Both the position numbers and the translations under genes were made by a program. The notes below the pieces were generated by a model that did no database searches, had not been told where the DNA came from, and saw only the letters and a program-made list of their open reading frames with translations. A DNA stretch of 62,827 bases from Alphaproteobacteria bacterium Ga0077535 (lineage in GTDB: Bacteria; Pseudomonadota; Alphaproteobacteria; Caulobacterales; Aquidulcibacteraceae), in contig LNEK01000042.1 in the NCBI GenBank assembly GCA_001464425.1, positions 134,841 through 197,667 of the forward strand, in the 5' to 3' direction. This document shows positions 1 to 8,246 of this stretch, piece by piece. The first letter of the stretch is position 1. Every line of letters starts with the position of its first letter.

Positions 1-1
1 C

Positions 2-208
2 GAGGCGAAGCTTGAGACACACCCCGGTCACGGCGGCATCGATCTGGAGTACGATGAACTCAAAACTTGGCTCGACCGGAAGGTCGGACAACTTCAAGCG
101 CTGCCGACGCTATACAAGGCCCAATTCAGAGAGCTACCCGGTCGGGAAGCGTTGCCAGGAGCAATGCTGCGAGAGATCGAAGTCGCGTGGTCGCCTTCGT
201 CCGGTTAG
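2..208 (+). CDS. C-terminal part of an unidentified protein (cut by left edge)
   Basis: An open frame enters from the left edge and ends at a TAG at 206-208, giving 68 residues with no start inside the window. The composition looks like real protein: charged and hydrophobic residues alternate (for example EYDELKTWLDRKVGQLQALP), helix-forming and acidic/basic mixed, and it ends WSPSSG. It converges on the UbiH-type gene across a palindromic repeat. I do not recognise the family, and the missing N-terminus prevents a functional call. An open frame of this length could arise by chance in GC-rich DNA, but the lack of arginine/proline bias argues for coding. Confidence 0.5.
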   Translation, partial: EAKLETHPGHGGIDLEYDELKTWLDRKVGQLQALPTLYKAQFRELPGREALPGAMLREIEVAWSPSSG

Positions 209-235
209 GGCCAAATGCGGACACCGCCGGCAAAC

Positions 236-283
236 CTCATCCGGCGCTTCGCGCCACCTTCTCCTTAACCAGGAGAAGGAGCG
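236..283. repeat. REP-like double-hairpin repeat between convergent genes
   Basis: Two adjacent perfect hairpins are visible. The first is GGCGC-TTC-GCGCC at 243-255. The second has a 9-bp stem, CCTTCTCCT at 257-265 and AGGAGAAGG at 271-279, with loop TAACC. The style (CTCATCCGGCGC..., then a CTTCTCC/GGAGAAG stem) resembles dispersed intergenic palindromes common in alphaproteobacteria. It lies between the 3' ends of two convergent genes and could also end transcription in both directions, although no strong T-run follows. Confidence 0.6.
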
Positions 284-290
284 CCAATCG

Positions 291-1556
291 TCACGCCGCC
301 AAGCTCTCCCCGCGCAGCAGCTTCGGCAAATCTCCAGCCCCACCTCCGGCGTATTTCATAAAAAACCGCCGCGCCGGCCCGACACCGTTCACCGCAGCGA
401 GCCCCACGCGCCGCGCTACGCGCAGCGGCGTGAAGCTGTTGGAGAACATCTTGTCGAAGAACTCCATCCCGAGCGCCATCGATACGTTATCGAAGCGCCG
501 CCAGCGCTGATAACGCTCCAAGATGGAAACCTCGCCCGGATCCAAACCAAGCGACATCCCATCCGCGATGCACTCCGCCAACGCCGCGCAGTCTTTCAAG
601 CCAAGATTCAAACCCTGCCCCGCCAGCGGATGAATCCCGTGCGCGCTATCGCCAGCCAAACACACGCGCGTATCGATCATGCGCTCCGCCAATTGCAGCG
701 ATAGCGGATAACCAAAGCGCGGACCCTCCAGTGAGAGCTCACCCAGAAAATCACCAAAGCGCCGGCCAAGCTCAGCCAGGAAATCCGCTTCATTCATTTT
801 CAAGAGCGCATCAGCCGCCGCGCGCGGCTCGGCCCAGACGATGTTCGAGCGATTGCCCTTCAGCGGCAAAATCGCAAACGGCCCGTTTGGCAAAAAGAAT
901 TCATGCGCCACCGCGCCGTGCGGCTTCTCATGTTCGATCGTCGCGACGATCGCCGTCACCGGATAATCCCAACCGATCGTGCGAATGCCGACAGCGCCGC
1001 GCACGAACGAACGCCGCCCGTCGGCGCCGACCAAGAGCGGCGCACGCAAACTTTTTCCATCCGCCAGCGTCACCGTCACGCCCGCCGGATCGCGCTCCAG
1101 CGCGCTCACCGACATCGGCTGGATCATCTTGATCGAGGGCCGCGCCTTCACGCCATTATCGAGCGCGCGGCGCACGTAACGCGCCTCCAGCATCAGCCCG
1201 AGCGGCTCGCCATCTTCATTGAGCTCGGCGCGATCAAAATGCAGATGCAGCGGCGAAGGCCCGCCGCGGCGGCCCGCATCACGCAAGCTGCCATCCGTCA
1301 CCATGATCTCTTCGATCGGCTGCGCGACCGCATCGAGCTCATCGCCGAGCCCAAGCGAGCGCCACATGCGGTAAGAGGCGAACGCGATGGCGAACGCGCG
1401 GCCATCGAAGCTCGACGCCAACGTATCTGCCGGCTTCGACGCATCGATCACGATCACCGAAACCCCGGCCTGATCCAGCGCCAGCGCCAAAGTTTGCCCG
1501 ACCAAGCCGCCCCCGCTCAGAATCACGTCGGCGTCGAAACCGCTTCCATTGCTCAT
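291..1556 (-). CDS. UbiH/UbiF/COQ6-type FAD-dependent ubiquinone hydroxylase
   Basis: A flavoprotein monooxygenase of the family that hydroxylates the aromatic ring of ubiquinone precursors. The 421-residue product has an N-terminal Rossmann dinucleotide motif (VILSGGGLVG, residues about 11-20) and the family's second FAD motif, GDSAHGIHPLAGQGLNLG, near residue 302. The family fold consists of an FAD domain interleaved with a substrate domain. The ATG at 1556 is chosen because the Rossmann strand starts about 10 residues later, as is usual; an upstream in-frame extension is basic and atypical. Which ring position is hydroxylated cannot be told from sequence. The gene is divergent from the ammonium transporter. 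Confidence 0.85.
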   Translation of the reverse strand: MSNGSGFDADVILSGGGLVGQTLALALDQAGVSVIVIDASKPADTLASSFDGRAFAIAFASYRMWRSLGLGDELDAVAQPIEEIMVTDGSLRDAGRRGGPSPLHLHFDRAELNEDGEPLGLMLEARYVRRALDNGVKARPSIKMIQPMSVSALERDPAGVTVTLADGKSLRAPLLVGADGRRSFVRGAVGIRTIGWDYPVTAIVATIEHEKPHGAVAHEFFLPNGPFAILPLKGNRSNIVWAEPRAAADALLKMNEADFLAELGRRFGDFLGELSLEGPRFGYPLSLQLAERMIDTRVCLAGDSAHGIHPLAGQGLNLGLKDCAALAECIADGMSLGLDPGEVSILERYQRWRRFDNVSMALGMEFFDKMFSNSFTPLRVARRVGLAAVNGVGPARRFFMKYAGGGAGDLPKLLRGESLAA

Positions 1557-1736
1557 GCCGAACGATAGCGCTGCGTCAGTGTCGGCGTCGATGCGGCCCT
1601 GGCGCGCAAGCCGGAGGCACGGCGCCACTTTTTTGTGCTTTGATGCCGCACTGCACAATGCTTGGGGCTCTCAATCTTGCTCCGGGCCCCGCCGCCCCGA
1701 CCAATCACCTCAGCCAAACCAAGAGGGAGCGGGGCA

Positions 1737-3257
1737 ATGATCACCAGGGATAAGCTGCGAGCGCTATGGCGCGCAGTACGGATCGGAGGCGCGGCGCTCG
1801 TTGGGGCCTGCGCGCTCGGCGTGATGGCGCCGGACATGGCATTCGCACAGGAAGCCGTCACGGCCCCCGTCGCGGAAGCTGCTGCGCCGGCTGAAGTCGT
1901 CGTCGAAGAGGCCGTGGTTGAAGAAGCCGCCGCCCCTACCGTCGATAAGGGCGACACGGCGTGGATGCTCATCTCCACCGTCATCGTGTTGCTCATGATC
2001 ATCCCCGGCCTTGCCTTGTTCTATGGCGGCCTCGTGCGCGCCAAGAACATGGTCTCGATCCTCAGCCAGGTTTTTGTCGTCACCGCGATCGGCATGGTGA
2101 TGTGGCTGCTCGTCGGCTACTCGCTCGCCTTCACCGATGGCGGCGGCCTCAACAGGTTCATCGGCGGGCTCGACAAAGTCTTCCTCAATGGCGTCGATAC
2201 GACGACTTTGGTGGAAACCTTCTCCGTCGGAATTTCCATACCAGAGCTGGTTTTCGTCGCGTTTCAGATGACTTTCGCCTGCATCACCGCAGCGCTCGTT
2301 CTCGGCGGCGTTGCAGAGCGCGTGAAATTTTCGACTGTCGTCGTGTTCGCCATTCTGTGGCCGGTCGTCGTCTATTATCCGATGGCGCACATGGTCTGGT
2401 GGTGGGGCGGCCCGAACATGGCCTCCGATCCCGCCAACGCTGAAGCGCTCGCTGCTGGCGCTGGCCTGATCTGGAGCTTCGGCGCGCTCGACTTCGCCGG
2501 CGGCACCGTCGTCCACATCAACTCAGGCGTCGCCGCACTCGTTGGCGCCATTCTGCTCGGCTCACGCACCGGCTATCGCAAAGAGCCGATGCCGCCGCAC
2601 AACCTCACCTTCACGGTGATCGGCGCGGGCCTGCTCTGGGTGGGTTGGGTTGGCTTCAACGCCGGCTCCAACCTCGAGAGCAACGCCTACGCGGCGCTCG
2701 CGCTCATCAACACCTTCGTCGCCCCTGCAGCCGCCGCGCTCTCGTGGACGCTGACCGAATGGCTCACCAAGGGTAAGCCCAGCTTGCTCGGCCTCGCCTC
2801 CGGCGCGGTCGCTGGCTTGGTCGCCGTTACACCGGCCGCTGGCTTTGCCGGCCCGGTCGGTGCGCTGATCCTCGGCCTCGTTGCGGGCCCGATCTGCTTG
2901 TTCGCGTGCTCAGGCCTCAAGTCGTGGCTCAAGTACGATGACAGCCTCGATGTCTTCGGCATCCACGGCATTGGCGGCATCGTCGGCGCGATCGGCACCG
3001 GCATTGTCGTGAATCCTGCCTTCGGCGGCGCCGGCATCGTCGACTACGCAGCCGGCGGCGTGGCCGTATATCCAGGGATCGTTCCGCAAGTGATCGCGCA
3101 GCTGAAGGGCGTCGCCGTCACTCTGGTTTGGTCCGGCGTTGGTTCGCTGATCGTGTGGGTTATCGCCCGCGGCCTCACCGGCGGACGCGTCAGCAAGGAA
3201 GTCGAAGCCGAAGGCGTCGACTACGCAGAACACGGAGAGGTCGCCTACCACTCCTAA
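1737..3257 (+). CDS. amt: Ammonium transporter, Amt family
   Basis: A membrane channel for ammonium/ammonia uptake, 506 residues, with a cleavable signal peptide ending near PDMAFAQ, an acidic Ala/Val/Glu spacer and about 11 transmembrane segments starting near residue 70. The twin pore histidines are present: one in GGTVVHINSG (about residue 259) and one in VFGIHGIGGIVG (about residue 410). The ATG at 1737 follows a GGGAGCGGGG tract and is preferred to an upstream in-frame start, whose extra residues are Pro/Arg-rich. No GlnK/GlnB gene is adjacent, although amt and glnK are often paired. A strong terminator follows. Confidence 0.92.
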   Translation: MITRDKLRALWRAVRIGGAALVGACALGVMAPDMAFAQEAVTAPVAEAAAPAEVVVEEAVVEEAAAPTVDKGDTAWMLISTVIVLLMIIPGLALFYGGLVRAKNMVSILSQVFVVTAIGMVMWLLVGYSLAFTDGGGLNRFIGGLDKVFLNGVDTTTLVETFSVGISIPELVFVAFQMTFACITAALVLGGVAERVKFSTVVVFAILWPVVVYYPMAHMVWWWGGPNMASDPANAEALAAGAGLIWSFGALDFAGGTVVHINSGVAALVGAILLGSRTGYRKEPMPPHNLTFTVIGAGLLWVGWVGFNAGSNLESNAYAALALINTFVAPAAAALSWTLTEWLTKGKPSLLGLASGAVAGLVAVTPAAGFAGPVGALILGLVAGPICLFACSGLKSWLKYDDSLDVFGIHGIGGIVGAIGTGIVVNPAFGGAGIVDYAAGGVAVYPGIVPQVIAQLKGVAVTLVWSGVGSLIVWVIARGLTGGRVSKEVEAEGVDYAEHGEVAYHS

Positions 3258-3280
3258 ACCGAGCATCTCCCAGAACTTCC

Positions 3281-3316
3281 GGCGCGGTTCCTCACGGAGC
3301 CGCGCCTTTTCTTTTA
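3281..3316 (+). terminator. Rho-independent terminator of the ammonium transporter gene
   Basis: An 11-bp stem (GGCGCGGTTCC pairing with GGAGCCGCGCC, one G-T wobble) with loop TCAC is followed by TTTTCTTTT, 24 nt after the amt stop codon. Confidence 0.85.
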
Positions 3317-3484
3317 CCTTTGTAAACAGTCACTTTTCGCAACTCAAATGACTGCTCCGGTAACCCTGTTCGCAGCCGAATCTTCATCGCTCGTTTACCG
3401 GGAGGCCCAAAAGTCCAAACCCTGACAGCGGCAGAACGAGCGGCCTTCACCAGCATGACCGAAGCTTACCACCAAGGGGGAAGA

Positions 3485-5830
3485 ATGCCCCCCGTCGCTA
3501 CTTCGGCAGCGGCCCGCCTCGCCTTGAAGCGTGCGGCTGTTTCCGTTGGCGCGGCCATCGTTGGCGCCTACGGCCTCGGCGCCGTGCTGACCTATTCGCC
3601 GGAAGATCCAAGCCTCAACACCGCGGCCAATGCCAGCACGACCAACCTGTTTGGCGGCCCTGGCGCCGTGGTTGCCGACATCATCGTGCAAAGCCTTGGC
3701 GCTGCTGCGCCGTTAGCTATGGCGGCGCTGCTCGCCGCGGGCGCTTTGCGCATCTATCGCCGCCAACTTGTTACGCGCATCGACAAGCGCCGCGTCGGCG
3801 TTTGCCTGCTCGGCATTCTGTTGCTCGCCGGCGCTGCATCGACGATCCCGACGCCGGCAGGCTGGCCGCTCGCCACCGGCTTCGGCGGTCTGTTCGGCGA
3901 CTGGACGAGCGGACTTATCGCTGGCCTTGCCTCCATGCCTGGCTTGCCGTTCCCGCATGTCATCACCGGCATTCTGTGCGCGATCGGCGGCCTACTCGGC
4001 ATCGGCTGGTCGTTCCAAGTGCGCGCCCAAGACGTGCGCACCGCTGCCCAAGTTGCGCGCCGCACTGTGCAAGGCTCCGCCGCCGCCACGCAGCGCGCCA
4101 TCGGCTACGTCTCGGAGAAGACGCGCCGCGAACCAGAGGAAGAGGAAACGTCACAAGAAGAACGCCGCGCCCCGCGTGCAGCTGAGCGTCCGCGCCCCGC
4201 GCCGCGCCCTGCGCCGCGCACGCCGCAACGCACCGACGCTGACGCGCCGCGCCAGCAACAACGCGCCGCGCCGAAGCCGGAGAAGAAGCAGCACAAGCAC
4301 GTCGCCACTTCGTTCGGCGAGTTCGAACTGCCCGATACCGACCTGCTCTCGCCGCCCAAGCAGCGCGTTACGCAAACCGACGCGCAAACGCTGCACGCCA
4401 TGAGCCGCCAACTCGAAACCGTGCTCGCCGATTTCGGCGTGCAAGGCGAAGTGCTCTCGGCCCGTCCCGGCCCTGTCGTCACCTTGTTCGAGTTCGAGCC
4501 CGCCGCCGGCGTGAAGTCATCGCGCGTCATCGGCCTCAGCGACGACATCGCCCGCACCATGAACGCCACCGCCGCGCGCGTCGCCGTCATCCCCGGCCGC
4601 AACGCCATTGGCATCGAACTGCCGAACGCCAAGCGCGAGACCGTCTATCTGCGCTCGCTGCTCAACTCATCGCAATTCGCCGGCACGCAAGGCGATCTGC
4701 CGCTCGCGCTCGGCGAGACCATCGAAGGCGATCCCTTCGCCGCCGATCTCACCAAGATGCCCCACCTGCTCATCGCCGGCACCACCGGCTCGGGCAAATC
4801 GGTCGGCATCAACGCGATGATCCTGTCGCTGCTCTACAAGCACACGCCGGACGAGTGCCGCTTCATCATGATCGACCCCAAGATGCTGGAGCTCAGCGTC
4901 TATGAGGGCATCCCGCACCTCTTGCACCCCGTCGTTACCGATCCGAAGAAAGCCGTCGTCGCGCTCAAATGGACCGTGCGCGAGATGGAAGACCGCTATC
5001 GCCGCATGTCCAAGCTCGGCGTGCGCAACATCACCGGCTACAACGAGCGCGTTCGCGACGCCCTCGAGCGCGGCGAGCGCCTTGAGCGCACCGTCCACGC
5101 CGGCTTCGATCCCACCAGCGGCGAGCCGATCTACGAAACCCGCGAGCTGCCGCTCGAGCCGATGCCCTACATCGTCGTCGTCATCGACGAGATGGCCGAT
5201 CTCATGATCACGGCCGGCAAGGAAATCGAAGCCGCCGTGCAGCGTCTCGCGCAAATGGCGCGCGCCGCCGGCATCCACGTCATCATGGCGACGCAACGCC
5301 CCTCGGTCGACGTCATCACCGGCACGATCAAGGCCAACTTCCCGACCCGCATCTCCTACCAGGTCACCAGCAAGATCGACTCGCGCACCATCCTCGGTGA
5401 GCAAGGCGCCGAACAACTGCTCGGCATGGGCGATCTTCTGTTCATGGCCGGCGGCGGCCGCATCCGGCGCCTGCACGGACCGTTCGTCACCGACGCCGAA
5501 GTCGAACGCGTCGTCGCCATGCTGAAAGAGCAAGGCGCGCCGCAATATCGCACCGACGTCACCCAGGAGCCGAACGAGAACGCCGGCGCCGACGACAACC
5601 CTGAACTCTTCGCCGACGGCGAAGGCGGCGGCGACGACCTCTTCGACCGCGCCGTCGAGATCGTCCAACGCGACCGCAAAGCCAGCACCTCCTATCTCCA
5701 GCGCCGCCTAAGCATCGGCTACAACCGCGCCGCCACGCTGATCGAGAAAATGGAAAAAGCGGGGATCATCTCGGAAGCCAACGCCGCCGGGAAGCGGGAT
5801 ATTCTCGTTGATGTGGTGGATGAGGATTAG
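3485..5830 (+). CDS. ftsK: DNA translocase FtsK
   Basis: A septum-anchored ATPase that pumps chromosomal DNA and supports dimer resolution at division. The 781-residue protein has hydrophobic membrane segments in roughly the first 180 residues, then a Pro/Arg/Ala-rich linker (about 195-290). The motor has Walker A GTTGSGKS near residue 432 and Walker [10 protein letters not shown] near residue 567. A C-terminal gamma winged helix ([20 protein letters not shown], last 65 residues) normally reads KOPS sites. ATG 3485 is chosen because AAGGGGG lies 5 nt upstream; an ATG at 3455 is also in frame. The linker is short compared with the E. coli protein, as in other alphaproteobacteria. Confidence 0.95.
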   Translation: MPPVATSAAARLALKRAAVSVGAAIVGAYGLGAVLTYSPEDPSLNTAANASTTNLFGGPGAVVADIIVQSLGAAAPLAMAALLAAGALRIYRRQLVTRIDKRRVGVCLLGILLLAGAASTIPTPAGWPLATGFGGLFGDWTSGLIAGLASMPGLPFPHVITGILCAIGGLLGIGWSFQVRAQDVRTAAQVARRTVQGSAAATQRAIGYVSEKTRREPEEEETSQEERRAPRAAERPRPAPRPAPRTPQRTDADAPRQQQRAAPKPEKKQHKHVATSFGEFELPDTDLLSPPKQRVTQTDAQTLHAMSRQLETVLADFGVQGEVLSARPGPVVTLFEFEPAAGVKSSRVIGLSDDIARTMNATAARVAVIPGRNAIGIELPNAKRETVYLRSLLNSSQFAGTQGDLPLALGETIEGDPFAADLTKMPHLLIAGTTGSGKSVGINAMILSLLYKHTPDECRFIMIDPKMLELSVYEGIPHLLHPVVTDPKKAVVALKWTVREMEDRYRRMSKLGVRNITGYNERVRDALERGERLERTVHAGFDPTSGEPIYETRELPLEPMPYIVVVIDEMADLMITAGKEIEAAVQRLAQMARAAGIHVIMATQRPSVDVITGTIKANFPTRISYQVTSKIDSRTILGEQGAEQLLGMGDLLFMAGGGRIRRLHGPFVTDAEVERVVAMLKEQGAPQYRTDVTQEPNENAGADDNPELFADGEGGGDDLFDRAVEIVQRDRKASTSYLQRRLSIGYNRAATLIEKMEKAGIISEANAAGKRDILVDVVDED

Positions 5831-5895
5831 GTGCTACACTAGCTCAGGAGGTGTCTGCCCGTCACGGCAGCACTGCTGGCTGCATTAGAGGTCCT

Positions 5896-6279
5896 ATGCC
5901 CAAGCGGGACGGAAACTCCCCGAGACGAAGGATTTCTAATCCATGCCCGGAGCAGTCCGCGCTCAAGGAGTTTGCGGCGACAGCTCGTTACTCTGCTAGC
6001 GGACACCACAAGCGTAATCCCGCAGATTACGGCCTGGAGCGTACCAATCCCCGGCCGACAAAGTCGCTTTGTGACGGTAGACGGTCTTTGGTAAAAGCAG
6101 AGGCTGAGGCGCTGCTTGCCAAGGGATTCTTGACAGGTCTGGTCAGCCGCACGGAACCATTTGGGTGGCCCAAGTTTGTTTGGTCTGTAGACGCTGATGG
6201 CGTTCCCTACGAGGCGAAGACTAGTGAAACTGCGCCTGGCCAGTATCACGGTCGGCACTTCGCTCGCGTTTGCGCTTGA
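5896..6279 (+). CDS. Small conserved hypothetical protein, 3' end probably altered
   Basis: A 127-residue frame whose middle is protein-like: SGHHKRNPADYGLERTNPRP is followed by an Arg/Lys/Glu helix and a beta-like stretch, FGWPKFVWSVDADGVPYEAK. I have an impression of a short widespread hypothetical family with this block, but cannot name it. The last residues after PGQYHG look out of register, and the next gene reads on from the same spot in another frame, suggesting a deletion joined two neighbours. The start is uncertain: ATG 5896 has GAGGT 3 nt upstream, and a GTG at 5851 overlaps an AGGAGG. The region contrasts with the tidy housekeeping genes beside it. Confidence 0.4.
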   Translation: MPKRDGNSPRRRISNPCPEQSALKEFAATARYSASGHHKRNPADYGLERTNPRPTKSLCDGRRSLVKAEAEALLAKGFLTGLVSRTEPFGWPKFVWSVDADGVPYEAKTSETAPGQYHGRHFARVCA

Positions 6280-6631
6280 TCAAAGCTCGGGGAAATCTCG
6301 GGTGGTTTTGCCAAGCAAGTGGGAAACGGGGCGCCGATTCGCGCTGGCTCGCATTCTTGGTGATCAATTGGCGTATCGCGGCCGCGACGCACTTCACGCA
6401 GCCACACACGCCTATACATACAGGCAGCGATTGCAGCGCTCTTTCGCAGCGGAACTGCTTTGCCCCTATGAGGCCGTGGACGATTTTTTACAGGGTGATT
6501 TCGGCACAGAAGCAGTGGAAGACGCGGCAGCACATTTCAACGTATCGACAATGACCGTTCAGACTATGCTCGCAAACCGCGGCGAAATTTCAAAGGATGG
6601 ACTTAGGGATGTCGATGCAGAAGCGGCCTGA
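6197..6631 (+). pseudogene. ImmA/IrrE-type C-terminal fragment, probably a remnant
   Basis: A 144-residue frame overlapping the preceding one by 83 nt. Its sequence from SKWETGRRFALARILGDQL through AYTYRQRLQRSFAAELLCPY and AAAHFNVSTMTVQTMLANRG resembles the C-terminal helical part of ImmA/IrrE-like proteins encoded with DNA-binding or toxin-antitoxin partners. The zinc-binding HExxH motif of that peptidase family is absent, and there is no independent start with a ribosome site; the first codons lie inside the upstream gene. I read this as the surviving 3' end of a larger gene fused to the previous frame. The family assignment is from memory of the pattern and is tentative. Confidence 0.4.
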
Positions 6632-6636
6632 GTCGA

Positions 6637-6732
6637 ACGCGCCCGCCCAACCTGCGGCACAGTCGAAACCTAATGCTCCGGCAGTTCAACCGCTAGTCTC
6701 CGCGGCAAACATTCATCGAGAATGACCCGCAC
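6637..6732 (-). pseudogene. Broken DUF5615 PIN-like toxin, start only
   Basis: Reading minus from a GTG at 6732 gives VRVILDECLPRRLAVELPEH, then an in-frame TAG at 6672-6670, then VSTVPQVGRAR before homology fades. The VRVILDECLPRRL opening with its Asp-Glu-Cys is characteristic of DUF5615 PIN-like nucleases, normally about 110-120 residues, and the stretch after the stop still fits the family. The GTG overlaps the stop of the DUF433 gene by one base (TAGTG), the usual coupling of these pairs. The toxin is therefore inactivated twice: by the stop codon and by loss of everything beyond about residue 31, where the ImmA-like remnant begins. Confidence 0.65.
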
Positions 6733-6944
6733 TATTCGGCCGCAGCGATGAGCTGCTCGCGCGCTTCTTCCAGAAACGCGATCACCTGTGCGCGGTTCAC
6801 CGTCCGGAAGTCATCGAGAAACACATCGATGGAATCGCCGGCTTCGAGATAGTCGGTCAACGTCTTCACCGGCACGCGTGTGCCGGCGAACACAGCCGTG
6901 CCGTCGAGAACGTTCGGATCGCGCGTGATCAGCTGGTCGGCCAT
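6732..6944 (-). CDS. DUF433 family antitoxin-like protein
   Basis: A complete 70-residue protein. ITRDPNVLDGTAVFAGTRVP followed by VKTLTDYLEAGDSIDVFLDDF is the DUF433 pattern, a small helix-turn-helix-like fold usually encoded just before a DUF5615 PIN-like toxin. Length agrees with the family. Its stop overlaps the start of the toxin remnant, so the operon arrangement survives although the toxin is dead. It probably represents an orphan antitoxin that may still repress its own promoter or neutralise a related toxin elsewhere (inference). Confidence 0.8.
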   Translation of the reverse strand: MADQLITRDPNVLDGTAVFAGTRVPVKTLTDYLEAGDSIDVFLDDFRTVNRAQVIAFLEEAREQLIAAAE

Positions 6945-7044
6945 GCCTCAAACATGGCGCCGAGCCTCCGCCCAAGCAACACACGCCTCGCTCCAAGATT
7001 ACGGAAATGTCGTATCCGCCCCCTCCCAACCCGCGCGCATAATC

Positions 7045-7500
7045 ACTCCGTCTCACACATGGGAGGATTTCGAAGTGCACCGAACCTTTGAGATGTGTGC
7101 GGCCTGGTCGGCGTGGGGAGCGAAGAGGGCCTAAGCGCAAGCGAGAAAGCCAAGCCCGCTCTGAAAATCTGCACACGGGGAGGCAAACCGTGTGGTCCGG
7201 GGTTTCGGAAAGCCCTGCACGTAGAACCGGCGCCGTTGGGTGGAGCTAAGCCCGTCGCGCATTCCCGCGAACCGTCTTCGTGATGAAGATAGGCGCGCAC
7301 CGACGACAAGGGCGTATCAGCAACTCCTGTTGACCAACGGTCGGGAAAAACGATCTGAACCGGGGCGCGTGAAAACGCGCAACGCCAGCCGCAAGGCTGG
7401 ATTTTAGGACGACCTACCCGCGTGAGTTCACGCGCCCCGCCTCCCGCTCTCGCATAAGCGAGAGCGCCCACCGAAGCCTCGGCGAAGGTGGGCTGGCTGA
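7045..7500 (+). ncRNA. Unknown structured RNA element, copy 1
   Basis: This gene-free stretch (6945-7637) contains a structured element shared with 29756-30163 and 62615-62827. Shared blocks in order: CACAyGGGAG (7056-7065); TGGTCGGCG (7105-7113); a hairpin with 7-bp stem CACACGG/CCGTGTG around loop GGAGGCAAA (7172-7194); GGAGCTAAGCCC (7242-7253); CAACTCCT (from 7321); CGGGAAAAACGATC (7342-7355); and a terminal stem GGGGCGCGTG/CACGCGCCCC (7362-7371 with 7429-7438) enclosing an extra hairpin (7385-7400). Two more hairpins follow (7446-7465 and 7467-7492). Copy 2 has four of the seven stem pairs changed with pairing kept, so an RNA structure is likely. It is oriented like the XRE regulator downstream. 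Ends are approximate. Confidence 0.65.
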
Positions 7501-7637
7501 AGCGGACTCAGTTGGAACCCGGCATCGGCCGGCGCATACGCGCGCGCCTCGGCCTAGCCCGTTTGGCCTGACGGCCCGTCATCTTGCCATCGGCGGGCTC
7601 GCATGCAATTCCGCTAGGAGCTTGGGGGCTTTTGATC

Positions 7638-8012
7638 TTGGCGAAGAAAAAAGCGGCTTCTCCGCGTACCGCAACCGATGTCGATCGTCATGTCGGGCGC
7701 ATTGTCCGCGAACGCCGCATCGCCATGAACATCAGCCAGGCCGCGCTCGCGAAAGCCGCCGGCGTCACCTTCCAGCAAATCCAGAAATACGAAAGCGGCG
7801 CCAACCGCATTGCCGCCTCGACGCTGTTTACGATCTGCGATGCGCTCGGCATGCCGGTCAGCGCTGTGGTGCCGGACGCGCACGATGGCGCCAAAACCGC
7901 CGACGAGCTCGCCCCGTTCGCGCCGCTCTTGATGCGCCTCAACCCGCACGGCATCGAGGTCGCGACAGAAGTGCTGCGCGTCCTCGCCGCCTCGCCGCAT
8001 CTGAAAAACTGA
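7638..8012 (+). CDS. XRE-family helix-turn-helix regulator
   Basis: A 124-residue DNA-binding protein. After a Lys/Ala/Pro tail, residues about 15-70 form an XRE helix-turn-helix: VGRIVRERRIAMNISQAALA, then KAAGVTFQQIQKYESGANRI with the typical recognition-helix QxYExG signature. A short C-terminal helical region follows. The TTG at 7638 is chosen because a GGGGGC tract precedes it and the upstream frame is not protein-like. It abuts the minus-strand small gene with no gap and sits downstream of structured RNA copy 1 in the same orientation. Targets unknown. Confidence 0.85.
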   Translation: MAKKKAASPRTATDVDRHVGRIVRERRIAMNISQAALAKAAGVTFQQIQKYESGANRIAASTLFTICDALGMPVSAVVPDAHDGAKTADELAPFAPLLMRLNPHGIEVATEVLRVLAASPHLKN

Positions 8013-8246
8013 TCAGCTGCCGCCGTAGGCTTCGTCGTCCAGCATCCGCAGCACCGAAAGCTCGGCGATGCTGAAACTGTCGAGCAGTTCGGATTTGCAG
8101 ACCTCGTCGCGCGCCTTCAGCCCCGCCGCATTGGCGCGGGCCGTGTGCACCAGGCTGAGGATCGTCCGCAATTGGTGGACTGTCTCCAGCTTCCGCGACG
8201 CCGCATCGGCGGGCGGCGGTTTTATTGTCTTCGTGCGTCCAGGCAT
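8013..8246 (-). CDS. Small conserved hypothetical protein
   Basis: A 77-residue soluble protein beginning MPGRTKTIKPP and continuing with an Ala/Leu/Glu-rich helical stretch (LETVHQLRTILSLVHTARAN, then ELLDSFSIAELSVLRMLDDE). There are no membrane segments or catalytic motifs. The start at 8246 lies inside the 3' end of the isochorismatase-like gene (25-nt overlap), making it the last gene of a coupled four-gene minus-strand operon. Function unknown. Confidence 0.65.
   Translation of the reverse strand: MPGRTKTIKPPPADAASRKLETVHQLRTILSLVHTARANAAGLKARDEVCKSELLDSFSIAELSVLRMLDDEAYGGS

Noticed and set aside
1661-1682. Possible sigma-54 promoter before the ammonium transporter
   Set aside because: GG and GC elements are present, but the spacing is 11 bp rather than 10 and flanking bases match poorly.
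4667-5668. A 333-codon open frame antisense to ftsK
   Set aside because: Asp/Val/Gly-rich composition typical of the reverse of a GC-rich gene, and ftsK is unambiguous.
5925-5950. tRNA-Arg(TCT)-like anticodon hairpin (GGA-TTTCTAA-TCC)
   Set aside because: No D arm, T arm (GTTCGAATC-type) or acceptor stem can be paired around it.
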